The notes beneath the pieces are model-generated. The model was given only the letters and a program-made list of their open reading frames with translations, did no database searches and was not told the DNA's origin. Shown here piece by piece: positions 44,101 to 54,332 of a stretch of DNA of 64,000 bases; the stretch's first letter is position 1; each line of letters starts with the position of its first letter. This DNA comes from Tethya wilhelma (lineage: Eukaryota > Porifera > Demospongiae > Tethyida > Tethyidae). The stretch lies in assembly GCA_964030475.1 (NCBI GenBank), contig CAXIPT010000006.1:2956622-3020621 (forward strand), in the 5' to 3' direction. A program made the position numbers and the translations under genes.

Positions 44101-45351
44101 CTCTTTTATAGTAACGGTTTGTATGTGTACAGTTACATTCGTGTCAGCTACCTTTTTCAACGGATTTATTCTATTCCCATGACATATCTTTCACTTAAAA
44201 CGGAATTAGACATGTGCTTCTACGATGGTATGTCCCCTCTGGCATCTGTTGCACTGGAACTTGCCTTTCCTTTGTATCTCTATGTCCTGATGATCATTTT
44301 TGCACTGATAACACGACGCTCTGTTTGGCTTAGCAGTCGTTCTTCAACAGTCGGCACATTTGTCACTCTCAGTCTACTGAGCTATGTCAGCATCTTAAAA
44401 ATTTGTTCTGAGATTCTAGGAGCTATTCCCGTGACAACGCTAGGAGGAAAACATAATATTATGTATCAATGGATAGTAGATCCCGCTCAAGGCTATTTCA
44501 ATGGTTGGCATATTGCTTTAGGAACGACCGCCATTATTCTTGTGCTAGGATATCTTCTGCCTTTTCCTCTTGTACTACTCTTTCCATCAATTGCCTACAA
44601 GTTGTTTGGAAGACAAAAACCTTTCTTCGATGCATTTTATGCACCCTTTGAAACCAAGTATCGCTTCTGGTTTGGACTGAGATTGGTGATTCGTGGAGTA
44701 ATGTTCCTGTTGTCCAGCTTTACATCAACAAGAACCAGTCTCTCAATCAATGGTATAATTTTGTTGTGCCTTGCCCACATACAAATATGTATCAAACCAT
44801 TTAAGAACAAATGGCAGAACATCTTGGACAGTACCTTGATAGTCAATTTGGTGATTGTGATAGAGAGTGCACTCTATTTTGATGCTAGCACTGACCAAAG
44901 CATACCAGCCAGCATTTTGAACAATTTGGGATTTGCAATACTGGTCGGGGGAGCATATGTGGTGTTGGTGTATGTAATTATCATTCATCTTCGACTGAAG
45001 TACTCTGCTTTTGATAAAGTGTTCAAGGTGGCTGCACAAAAGCTGAAAAAGCGGACAATCTCTGAACTGTTGAGCAGCATTAGCATGAAGGTGACGTCTG
45101 AATCAATGGCTGATAAAAATGAGTCTCGTCGTAATGGGTCGGCAATATCAGCCGATAGTGCTATAGAAAATAGTATGAATTCTCAGCAAGACCCTACTAC
45201 ATCATTTATTGAAAATGGCGATGACAATGACAATGCCCATGACCATGCTGCCCCTAGTCCTCCTGTGGCAACTCGTGCTGAGTTATTTGTGGCTAAGAAT
45301 CCTGTAAACTACTCCATGTACCGTAATTCCATTCTTGATGATGACATTTGA
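41158..45351 (+). CDS. beta-helix ectodomain, multi-span membrane protein (paralogue 6)
   Basis: Single-exon, 1,397 aa. Signal peptide MYSYKLLSLLAQFFFILEL. Beta-helix with FTHNSATIQGGALLV and FSENKATALGGAIYY, many NxS/T sequons. Collar: CECYHKLIDRTSVRC, MWVGPFPNENG, RKGFLCGSCQTNYSIAFGS, CRKCSD. Membrane region from ~947: CFYDGMSPLASVAL and FDAFYAPFETKYRFWFGLRL. The tail is Asp/Asn-rich and ends YSMYRNSILDDDI, a diverged form of the REPLL motif. Inferred role as for the paralogues. Confidence 0.85.
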   Translation: MYSYKLLSLLAQFFFILELVSSSQVVQVWPNCTAAAQSGQLINGTGIAFRREASDCYELDQVCQESNSFTSNTTLMLKPGKHILHESCFVSNLANFHLIGGDQQQLNENGVTEDVTITCDTGHGLAFVNISGLLIQGVKVQNCGLSGPNLNATIEILNNLVANFIYIPTTINISTVLVQCKDVTLERVTVADTNGLGLLAVNVLGNSTFRDVSFINNTRSSSNCIATRDIKYPFFFQESIFNQVGGGAYFLYLDTRAPLENQNGTNHQLLISDSDFWENSDCSYAGLSHISFQYFHEYINHSEYIVGASGGLSVFMAQLAYAVEVNVHRSTFLKNDARYGSGVYLAFFLGVKHSGVQFTDCIIEQNGLASDSISFASGGAGMAILVDILRPSDLRKENPELDINSRDIFVQLHNVNFTHNSATIQGGALLVYAHYHTATIPSSAGTSNIYTKISMTECQFHSNMATYGSAVFLTQRVEQGVDGGVGIWMRDTNFTENMLIESFDESGKHDEHVTESSSNSENAALFAKSVEIFMSGTITFADNSVTGCNLDSSTVHVKSYTSMSFLRNQGHFGGGLRLRGTFPSIFIDKHVSLLFSENKATALGGAIYYSPSATIGDLQLPQNFSNCFFFPSLELCPTFRVMCDVIVTQANVSLEFYNNRAPLASSIYGTTLESCPWTGRLLNIRNMSPNASLSLLGYIGYFLPHVLNFSDSYGPPFENASVLSTPPVDIEVVSPNKSEPFQVFPGQLLLLNTTIRDSFQHSIPAVVTSHVSDPSINATARLGDSGYWFSDEKLEWTPLTITGEENQAIDVTFLTLDASANTELSFEIQSCPLGFEFNSLNRSCECYHKLIDRTSVRCNMESFKLIVPENMWVGPFPNENGTSSNDDLVVSRCVRRYCQGGREVQPSDLDSQCLDDTNRKGFLCGSCQTNYSIAFGSKVECRKCSDYFIFTLLAQAAGGIFLFVLISLLGITIDKGWLNMVLFYSNGLYVYSYIRVSYLFQRIYSIPMTYLSLKTELDMCFYDGMSPLASVALELAFPLYLYVLMIIFALITRRSVWLSSRSSTVGTFVTLSLLSYVSILKICSEILGAIPVTTLGGKHNIMYQWIVDPAQGYFNGWHIALGTTAIILVLGYLLPFPLVLLFPSIAYKLFGRQKPFFDAFYAPFETKYRFWFGLRLVIRGVMFLLSSFTSTRTSLSINGIILLCLAHIQICIKPFKNKWQNILDSTLIVNLVIVIESALYFDASTDQSIPASILNNLGFAILVGGAYVVLVYVIIIHLRLKYSAFDKVFKVAAQKLKKRTISELLSSISMKVTSESMADKNESRRNGSAISADSAIENSMNSQQDPTTSFIENGDDNDNAHDHAAPSPPVATRAELFVAKNPVNYSMYRNSILDDDI

Positions 45352-45378
45352 GTGCATTACTTTTAAAGAAACATAACA

Positions 45379-45381
45379 ATA

Positions 45382-45433
<52 letters not shown>
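45379..45433. repeat. (ATT)n microsatellite
   Basis: About 18 ATT units in the 358-bp region between two convergent genes. Nothing else seen in 45352-45709. Confidence 0.95.
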
Positions 45434-45434
<1 letters not shown>

Positions 45435-45709
45435 GTTTTATAAATAATTATTATTTGATTAGTACTAAGCTATAATTATATGTAATTAATGCCATTATCT
45501 GCATTCAATCTTGAGTGGATATTGTCTGTTTTCAATTTCAAATCCACAATTATTGTATTAATTGTATGATATACATAATATGCATAACGAATTATTAGTT
45601 TAACAAGCCTATAAGAAGTCAAAACTATTAACCATTAATGCAAAACTTAGTCCTTTGTTTCCGATCTTTACACAATTTTAATTTATTTTTCCAGTTGTCA
45701 TTTCTGCTC

Positions 45710-48700
45710 TTACAGACGCTGGTATTTACCCAAGACTGGAGTCACTTCCTTTTCTGGTTTTGGCTCGACTTCACTCAAATCCTTGTGACTATCATCAGGT
45801 GTCTTAACAATATCTGCTGCAGCGGGTTCATACTTGGATAGCTCAGGGTCAGGTGGCGAAAAGTCATCACCGAATTGCAGCTCCAGATCCTGTTTGGTCT
45901 CAAAACCAATTCCTTCTTCAACACTTGGTTTGGTCTCGTAGCCAATCGGCTGAGCTGTCTCAGTTCCAGTTGGTGGGAGGAGCTCAGAGTCGTAAATCGG
46001 GTTATCGAACGCAGAGGTGTTCTTCATTCCTGTGTCGCTGAGATTGTCATTACGTTTGTGAGCTTGTTCGCCGTCGGTTGGAGTTTCGACAAGTTCATCT
46101 TTGGCATAACCAAATCCTCTTCCTCTTCTTTTCACATACCTGTGGATATGACAAAGAAAGGGTTATTATTTTTAACGTTGTAGACTGTGATATCATGCAT
46201 TTGATCATATTATTATGCATGCATGGTATATGTGTCAGTATATTTTCTCTCAAATATCAAGGGCTGTATTCTCAACCTGGAGAATGTTGGGTTTTTTTAA
46301 ATTTAATTAAGAGAGAGTTTTAAAAAGCTACGAACTCTGCTGGTGAAGATGCTCTATAGAGTCTCCAATGCTCATAGCATACACCTGGCCTAGGAAACTT
46401 CTGAGTTTTGGTTACAGTTTACTTTTCTTGATCCGTGATTGATTTCAGTTTGTGTAATAAGAGTGTGTGACAGTGTGTATACTTACAAGAACACCACCAA
46501 GATAACCACCACCACAATCAGACCAACAATGAACAATATTGCTATCAGAACACCCACGGCAATTCCGACCACATTTTGTCTTCCTGTTTGTGATCCAACG
46601 GAAGGAGTTCCAATAGTCTGAGAGCCGTCTATGAGGAAAGTAGATTTTCGGTCAGGTACAGAATGATGACATAAAATGATTACAAGTATAAAGTAAAAAT
46701 TTGTATGACGTCACACAAAATGATTATACCTGTAGGAGAAAACAGGCAAGGACAAAGGCTAGGATCGCTAGCACAGTCTGGATTGATTGTAACCGTCTTA
46801 AGCTGAAACTCTTTCGAACCTGCAATTAATGAAGAGATCGATCGACTCAGTGACATACTCAAAGACGTAGACAACTGATTATTTGCTATGTGTGGTGGTG
46901 CATGCCTGTGAGAGTGACTTTACTACATGCATCGTAATGGATCTTGTACCTTGGAGGTCCTGGAGAGACTTTAGAGATGTCCCTCGTACGGTGAGCGAGC
47001 GCACGGTTATCGTTTCATTGCTTTTCACAAATGAGAATGTAGAATCCTATATTTTTTTTTATTTATATTTTGAAACAAATATGATAGGTATATGGATGAG
47101 ATTATACTGTACCAATATAGTAGAACCTCGGTTATCAGGACACCTTTGTACCGGAAGCCTGCCGGATAAGCAAAAAGTCCGGATAATCGAAATGATAAAT
47201 ATATACTGGTTCTAGCAGCACTAGCAGTAGCCACGATAGTTTTTCTCACTATTTAGCATGTCACAACACTGATTATTCTTCGTTTAGACTTGAATCACTC
47301 GAATTTTGGCTAACACATGCAAGCGCCAAGCTCGATCCGTATAATCAAGGTTTCGGATAAACAAGGTCCGGATAACCAAGGTTCTACTGTAATAAAGTAA
47401 CTTGTATGCTTATATATACCTGAGGGAATATAACATTATCATCTCCACAAGGTGTACGTTCCACAGGAGAGCCGTCATCCTTAGCCCAATTTTGAGGAAG
47501 CTCCCACCATTGATCCCTCACACCGATGAACTCATTCTGGAATAAGAATCAAGAATGAAAAATTCACATGACATTAAAGGTGCAATAACTATGCATGTGA
47601 CATGCATGTAGCTCTGGCTTTGTATGTACCCATGTGGCTAAACTTTGACTGGACAGGAAAGCATGCATACATGTGACCCACTATCAGTAAAGTCCATCTG
47701 GTTTGAGAATGCCACTGGAAGTGAAATAATGAGATTCATGCAATACTTTTCATATGGTACAAAATAGCTACTTTTGACTGGTAAAGTGTATAGGAAGCTA
47801 GAAAAGCAATCAAAAGAACAGGGAAAACGAGCGCTTTAATTCCGATATTGTTTGAAATTTTGAATTCGGTTGGATATTTAGAAAGTTATTCTACCAGCAT
47901 TCTCAAACCAGTATGTCAAAGAGGAGAGCCTGCATGAGAATGCATGAGGCTACACATGCACTAGCTAGTGTGTGTATAATTATATCATTAGTAATGACAG
48001 ATCAATAATACCATCATTAAGTTTGTAGTTTTTCCACGGACTTTAGGTCTCTAAATACATTTTAAGTTCTTGATATACTTGTATGACATTTTTGTGTGGA
48101 ACTCTGACAAGTGTAAGCCACAGTAAGTGTGGGCCATGTGGCGTGGGTTGCCATAGCTAAAGGGTACTATATGACCATCTGTTGTTTACGATAAAGTGCA
48201 CAATTTCTTGACCATGCACAGATGCATAAAGATAACAAATTTTAATGCTAGTCTTATGCATGCAACTAGTTCTAGACCTAGACCTTATAAAAGTTTGCCA
48301 ATAATGGTTATAACTCATACAGCTAGCTCTTTATCCTGTTTTTGGGGTTATCAAAGTCTATACTGAGTGAAGTATGTTAGTCCTATAATTATAGCCTGTG
48401 CCCAGCTGAAAGTGTTTATACGCATGAGTAATTAACATGAAAGCTTGTTTTGTGACAAGTTTAGTCTGCTACTCTACTCCACACCCTAATACCATCTATA
48501 GTGATGCACACACACTGTATGTATTTAGTGTCGTTAGACTATAAGCCATGCTTGTGTGGGCAAGGAATCATGTCTCTGGTTATCTCCATAACAACAAATT
48601 ATGTAAACGTCATATAGTGACAAGTGCACAATAGATGCTGACAGAAGGAAGATTATGGTTATCTACATAATTGTTTACGTCATACATGTATTCATAATTT

Positions 48701-49453
48701 TGTATTATGTAGCATCATAATATTATTAGACCATAATAATTATTATACCTGAATTTCTGCTGCCATAGGAGGTGTGTTGCTTGAAACTATATAATGTGTG
48801 TTTCAGGATAGATAGCAGAAACTAAACACTCAATGGAGACTCCGAGTGTTAAATCTCTACGTGCCATGCACTGATGGCATCATGCACCAAGCTATTTAAA
48901 ATTATGTGATTCCATTCATGACAAAATGAAATGTCAGTTTATCCCACAAATCTACCTTTGCATTCAGAATCCACTTCTTGGGAAAAGCGGATGATCACAG
49001 AAGATCCTAGAACTAATTTTCCATTTGCTGGCAGCACAATACTACGTACTGTAGCATTGGTGTTGAGAAACATGACAGAGTTGTCAGGCACCTGAGTACA
49101 TGTATGTCATAATCACATAAGTGATTCATAACTCGAGGAATGCACACATAATTTGGCAAACAAATTGTCACAGTTTGTCACTTTCAAATAACTTGTTTTT
49201 ACTGAGATCAGCGGGTGGATCATGTGTTAGCTACTTCCATTTACTGACCAAGCTTCAGTATCATTGTGTGTGCATTTGTCTGTGACTCTCATGCTCTTAC
49301 CGACGCAAACGAAGCTGTCTCGCCGCTACAAGGTGGTCTGCCTAGTGCCCAGTTGGATGGGTTGTTCCAGTTGCTGTTTTTCACCCAGTAGAGGTCATCA
49401 CCCACGGCTACTTGTATCAACACTGTAGCGAGAATCAACGCAAAACGCTTCAT
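45710..49453 (-). CDS. AMN: amnionless, cubilin partner
   Basis: Eight exons (5' to 3'): 49301-49453, 48956-49091, 48749-48786, 47420-47536, 46950-47046, 46730-46819, 46487-46628, 45710-46139. Sum 1,203 nt, 400 aa; all GT-AG, phases agree. Signal peptide KRFALILATVLIQVAVG, then two amnionless-type repeats: WVKNSNWNNPSNWALGRPPC with VMFLNTNATVRSIVLPANG, and WWELPQNWAKDDGSPVERTP with CGDDNVIFP and TVRSLTVRG. A short CASDPSLCPC knuckle and a single membrane span (GVLIAILFIVGLIVVVVIL) follow. The cytosolic tail holds FDNPIYD, an FxNPxY endocytic signal at the place where vertebrate AMN has FxNPxF. AMN escorts cubilin to the surface and drives endocytosis of the complex. The tail also has two Pro/Glu-rich repeats (GYETKPSVEEG, GFETKQDLELQ). 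Confidence 0.9.
47118..47390. mobile_element. pogo/Tigger-like MITE in AMN intron 4
   Basis: About 270 bp with terminal inverted repeats: AGTAGAACCTCGGTTATC (left) and AGTAGAACCTTGGTTATCCG (right, reverse complement). The sequence type is that of pogo/Tigger ends. No transposase. Confidence 0.75.
47688..47920. mobile_element. MITE, TAAAGTCCATCTGGTTTG family, copy in AMN intron 3
   Basis: Starts TAAAGTCCATCTGGTTTGAG and ends with the inverted CTCAAACCAG..GTC. Related along its length to the element at 56430-56660 and 61444-61674. The rest of the 1.2-kb AMN intron 3 (47921-48748) shows nothing I can name. Confidence 0.7.
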
Positions 49454-49742
49454 TCTTGAGCGAAAACTGAAAGTAGTCAATATTGTACTCCAAGTTGAAC
49501 GTAGCTAAGGACTTGTTTGTTGTTGTTTGGACCCAGTTCAGCATACTTTGCGTGCACTTTACGCATGCGTACTATATATATAGCTAGGTTCGATCGCGAG
49601 CGAATATGACGATCTTTACCGACACTAAATATGGCCGGTGCAATGTTAGAAATCACATGATCATGTCAGCAGCATAATACACACATTAATTTGGTTACAT
49701 TTTGGAAGCATGAGTGCTCAGTGTAGCTAATAGTCCAGGATT
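49454..49742. promoter_or_regulatory. AMN upstream region with ACGCATGCG palindrome
   Basis: TTTACGCATGCGTAC at about 49559 lies about 105 bp upstream of the AMN ATG. The region also contains the 3' flank of the TIP30 array. Confidence 0.4.
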
Positions 49743-51039
49743 TTATTCTGGTTTAGATTCCTACAAGGAGAGGGGAAAAAAAAGAGTGGTAAATAGAAAT
49801 GATACTATACCATTTAGTCAGGAGCAGCCATAGTCAGGTCTACAGCCCTCAATGATGTTCATGGTCATTAGAATACCTCAAACAAACGATAAATGTTTGC
49901 ATTTTCGAAGATGTGAAATGGTGGTGTTTCATTCTCTTCATCTGCTGGTTTGTCGGTGGCTGCACGGCTGTGAAATTCAAAAGCATCATGAAACATTGCT
50001 CGTGCAACAGTGGCCACAGGAATGGGACGTGATACAATTGCTGAAAGTAGCACAAATTTAAAATAGAGTTGATTCTGCATTGACTGGAATAATTGCCAAT
50101 CTTTTATGACTTACAAGCAACTTTCTCTACAAAGCGTGGGTTTCCTTCACGACCGAGCAAGCCTGGCCTAAAAATGGAGGTGTTTTTAAACTGCATGCTC
50201 CTCACTGCTTCCTCAATGCGACCTTTTGTTTGAAAATAGAGGAACCAGCTATTGGGATTGGCACGTCCTGATGTGACAATACTACAATGTGACACTTCTG
50301 CTTGGCGGGACAGCTTTGTGAGTCGTGTTGGAATCTCATAGTCAATATGACGAAATGCATCCTACACATGTTGGAAACAAATGGATATTTTTGGAATTCA
50401 ATAAATCACATAAATGATTATTATACATATCTAGTCAGGCTATAGAGACTATAGATAATAGAGACATACGTACTGTAAGTCTCCGGTCCATTATCTATGG
50501 GCTATTGTATAACTTACAGCTGATCCAGCTTGGCTTCTTGTTGTGCCCATGCAGTTGAAGAAGACATGGCTCCCAGTGCATAGCTGTTTCACTGTCTCAT
50601 CACTCACATCATCCAAACCTATTCATGTATGCAACATTGATTCAAAGAGTTGCAAACTTACTCACAGTCTAGTGATCAAACTTGCTGATATATTCAAATG
50701 TCGGCATGAAACTGAAATCACTGATGACCTACTTTCCACATGCTGCACAAATCTTCCAGAGCTCTCCTCAGCTGCAATGTCTACACCATATCTCTCTGCC
50801 ACTGAATCAACCTTTCTCCGAGTTATTACTGTCACTTTGCCAACTCTCTCCTTAATATGCATGTCAGTAAATATTTAAGACATGTCATCATAGCTGACCT
50901 CAGACTATCCACATTGAACGTCATAATCAGCATTATTAACAACCTTGTCCTTGAGAAGTTCTCCAACCAAGCATCTTCCAATGCCACCAGTTCCACCAAT
51001 CACTACAGCCTGTAGAGGAGGGAGTCCCCCAGTCGCCAT
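49743..51039 (-). CDS. HTATIP2: TIP30/HTATIP2-like NAD(P)-binding protein, copy 1
   Basis: Six exons (5' to 3'): 50944-51039, 50733-50850, 50518-50618, 50115-50361, 49877-50040, 49743-49760. Sum 744 nt, 247 aa (human HTATIP2 is 242). Atypical short-chain dehydrogenase: Rossmann VVIGGTGGIGRCLVGELL at the N terminus, VTVITRRKVD, FFNCMGTTRSQAG, SIVTSGRANPNSWFLYFQTK (Y-x-x-x-K active-site pair), FRPGLLGRE. The last exon codes only five residues and the stop (ESKPE). TIP30 binds NADPH and regulates nuclear import and endosomal trafficking in mammals; the sponge role is unknown. ATG chosen because it directly precedes the Rossmann strand. Confidence 0.9.
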
Positions 51040-51051
51040 CACTTCGTTTTG

Positions 51052-51055
<4 letters not shown>

Positions 51056-51082
<27 letters not shown>

Positions 51083-51083
51083 T
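51056..51083. repeat. (CT)n(GT)n microsatellite
   Basis: In the 5' UTR/promoter of TIP30 copy 1. A shorter version sits in copy 2 (about 52682). Confidence 0.85.
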
Positions 51084-51123
51084 ACTTTTGCTTTGCTACT
51101 CCCAAAGGGTGGGGCCGGGTTCA

Positions 51124-51142
51124 GCGTATGCGCATGCGCATA
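51124..51142. promoter_or_regulatory. TATGCGCATGCGCATA palindrome (NRF1-like), TIP30 copy 1
   Basis: Perfect palindrome about 90 bp upstream of the ATG. Repeated at copy 2 (52744-52762) and at the plus-strand copy (about 60761-60776), next to a shared CCCAAAGGGTGGGGCCGGG or related GC-rich block. Confidence 0.6.
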
Positions 51143-51400
51143 TCTTGTGTTGGATATTCGAATTCTTTCCTGACCACTACTCCTGCTGTCATCAGCATTA
51201 GTTCACGTTCAACTAGTTTCAAGTATAATAATAATCATTTTAGCATGACTTAATGATCTTTGATACCACTGAGACAACATATATACTTAAACTAATAACC
51301 AATGTAGCTATTACATAAAACAGCACATGTAATAATTCAGTATTATTTTATCATACATTTCAGTATTGACTGTTTGTTTATACCACTTAAAATCCTGGTA

Positions 51401-52668
51401 TTATTCTGGTTTAGATTCCTACAAAGGACAAAAAAGTGATTCAAACATACTCAGGTATATACTTAATTAGCCTTTTTTTTTTCTTTCCAGTTGATGATAT
51501 TATACAGTCACACTTAATATACCTGGAACAAACGATCAATGTCTGGATTTTTAAAGATGTGAACTGGTGGTGTTTCATTCTCCTCATCTACTGGTTTGTC
51601 AGTGGCTGTACTGCTGTGAAATTCCCAGGCATCATGAAGCATTGCACGTGCCACAGTGGCCACAGGCATGGTACGAAGTACGATTGCTGAGGTTAAATAA
51701 ATTAAAGTAAATACACAGGGCCTAAAATTGCCGACTACTCATGACTTACAACCAACTTTCTCTATAAAACGCCTCTCTCCTTCACGATCGAGCAGGCCTG
51801 GCCTGAAAATGGAGGTGTTTTTAAACTGCATGCTCCTCGCTGCTTCCTCAATGCGACCTTTGGTTTGGGCAAAGAGGAACCAGCTATTGGGATTAGCACG
51901 TCCTGATGTGACAATACTGCAATGTGACACTTCTGCTTGGCGGGACAGCTTTGTGAGTCGTGTTGGAATCTCATAGTCAATGTGATGAAATGCATCCTAC
52001 ACATGTAGGCAACAAATGCATATCTTTGGAATTCAATAAATCACATAAAATTTAATGATTATTATACATATCTAGTCAGGCTATAGAGACTATAATAATA
52101 TAGAGACATATACGTACTGTAAGTCTCCATTATTTATGGGCTATTGTATAACTTACAGCTGATCCAGCTTGGCTTCTTGTTGTGCCCATACAGTTGAAGA
52201 AGACATGGCTCCCAGTGCATAGCTGTTTCACTGTCTCGTCACTCACATCATCCAAACCTTTTCATGTATGCAACATTGGTTCAAAGAGTTGCAAACTTAC
52301 TCACAGTCTAGTGATTGAACTTGATGATATGTTCGGCATGAAAATGAAATCACTGATGACCTACTTTCTACATGCTGCACAAGTCTTCCAGAGCTCTCCT
52401 CAGCTGCAATGTCTACACCATATCTCTCTGCCACTGAATCAACCTTTCTCCGAGTTATTACTGTCACTTTGCACACTCTCTCCTTCATATGCATGTCAAT
52501 AAATAAGTCATCATAGCTGACCTCAGACTATCTACATCAACGTCATAATCAGTAACTAAAGTACTGACTAACCTTGTCCTTGAGAAGTTCTCCAACCAAG
52601 CATCTTCCAATGGCACCAGTTCCACCAATCACTACAGCCTGGAGAGGAGGGAGTCCCCCAGTCGCCAT
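51401..52668 (-). CDS. HTATIP2: TIP30/HTATIP2-like protein, copy 2
   Basis: Exons (5' to 3'): 52573-52668, 52365-52482, 52157-52257, 51750-51996, 51523-51686, 51401-51418. Each length equals that of copy 1 (96, 118, 101, 247, 164, 18), 247 aa, open throughout. Differences from copy 1 include FLFAQTK for FLYFQTK (active-site Tyr changed to Ala or shifted), RVCKVTV, and LDREGERRFIEKVG. If the Tyr of Y-x-x-x-K is indeed replaced, this copy may bind but not reduce substrate. Tandem duplicate of copy 1 with a period of about 1.66 kb, including intron and promoter sequence. Confidence 0.88.
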
Positions 52669-52743
52669 CACTTAGTTCTGCTCTCTGTGTGTGTGTACTT
52701 TGCTTTGCTACTCCCAAAGGGTGGGGCCGGGTTCAGCGAATCA

Positions 52744-52762
52744 GCGTATGCGCATGCGCATA
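52744..52762. promoter_or_regulatory. TATGCGCATGCGCATA palindrome, TIP30 copy 2
   Basis: Same position and context as in copy 1. Confidence 0.6.
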
Positions 52763-53086
52763 TCTAGCAACCGACTAACAATCATGCATTTTTTCGTCTT
52801 TTGAAGTCAGAGACTGGGCTTCAGGCAGCTTTAGTGTGTTGGATATTCGAATTTTTTCCTGACCACTACTCCTGCTGACATCAACATTAGTTCACGTTCA
52901 ACTAGTTTCAAGTACAATAATAATCACTTTAGCATGACTTAATGATCTTTGAAACCACTGAGACAACATATATATGTACTTAAAACTAATCACCAATGTA
53001 GCTATTACATAAAACAGCACATGTAATAATTATTATTTTATCATACATTACAGTATTCACTGTTTATACCACTTAAAGTCCTGGTA

Positions 53087-54332
53087 TTATTCTGGTTTAG
53101 ATTCCTACAAAGGACAAAAAAGTGATTCGAACATACTCAGGTATACTTAATTAGCTTTTTCCCCCCCAGTTGATGATAATATTATTATACAGTCACACTT
53201 AATATACCTGGAACAAACGATCAATGTCTGGATTTTTAAAGATGTGAACTGGTGGTGTTTCATTCTCCTCGTCTGCTGGTTTGTCAGTGGCTGTACTGCT
53301 GTGAAATTCCCAGGCATCATGAAGCATTGCACGTGCCACAGTGGCCACAGGCATGGCACGAAATACGATTGCTGAGGTTAAATAAATTAAAGTAAATACA
53401 CAGGGCCTAAAATTGCCGACTACTCATGACCTACAAGCAACTTTCTCTAGAAAACGCCTCTCTCCTTCACGATTGAGCAGGCCTGGCCTGAAAATGGAGG
53501 TGTTTTTAAACTGCATGTTCCTCACTACCTCCTCGATGCGACCTTTGGTTTGGTCATAGAGGAACCTGCTGTTGGGATTAGCACCCGGCGACGTGACAAC
53601 ACTGCAGTGTGACACTCCTGCTTGGTGGGACAGCTTAGCGAGTCGTGCTGGAATCTCATAGTCAATGTGACGAAAGGCATCCTACAGGTAACAAAACATT
53701 AGGATGTCGTTGGAATTTGTACACAAATACCGTATTGCCATTTATTTCGGCAAGAATTAAATTTAACGAAAGGGAGTTCAGATGACATTGGCAAGCTTTA
53801 ATTTGTGCAAAAGAAACTTTCATACAGCAATTTAGTGCCTACTGTATACCTTCTTTTTTTTACTAAGATTGGCCAAGGCTTAATTTTCATACAATGAAGC
53901 TAAAGGGAAGCCTTCTTGCATTAATAGTTAAGCTTTTGCCAGTGTAAAAAACTATGGGAGGGTATAATTCACTACCATATCACCACGCATCTAAAGCATT
54001 TTTTCTAGTCAGTCAACTCAGCATTCAAAAGTAATGCAATAGCTTTATAAATAGTCAAGTACCCCAGCACCTACATAGCAAAAATCTAAACTCTTTTATT
54101 GTGATCGTGCTAGCACATATTCAAATAATTTATGTTTTGGCGTAATTTGATGATTTATAGAATTCACCAATTTTGCCAATTTGAAAATAAAATCCTCACA
54201 AAAGTTGCTGTCCATAATTATGATATTATATGGACAGACTACTTACAGCTGATCCAGCCTGGCTTCTTGTTGTGCCCATACAGTTGAAGAAGACATGGCT
54301 TCCAGTGCATAGCTGTTTCACTGTCTCGTCAC
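53087..54332 (-). CDS. HTATIP2: TIP30/HTATIP2-like gene, 3' part only (copy 3)
   Basis: Exons 6 (53087-53104), 5 (53208-53371), 4 (53435-53681) and most of exon 3 (54247-54332). Exon 3 loses similarity after GTCTCGTCAC (plus strand). An 18-bp sequence matching the missing 5' edge of exon 3 (CACTTACATCATCCATAT) lies 2 kb away at 56295-56312. Exons 1-2 are not on this side of the gap at 56825; they may be those at 60836-61135 (see findings). Exon 4 is intact with FLYDQTK and LNREGERRF. Confidence 0.7.
53690..54240. other. TIP30 copy 3 intron 3
   Basis: 550-bp AT-rich intron; recognisably homologous to the intron 3 of the plus-strand copy (59333-59882). No further gene. Confidence 0.5.

Noticed and set aside
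18957..45351. Bacterial (chlamydial PMP) horizontal transfer as the origin of the receptor cluster
   Set aside because: GGA/FxxN beta-helix repeats arise in many lineages; the membrane module and signal peptides are not autotransporter-like and base use matches the surroundings. Not excluded, but not supported.
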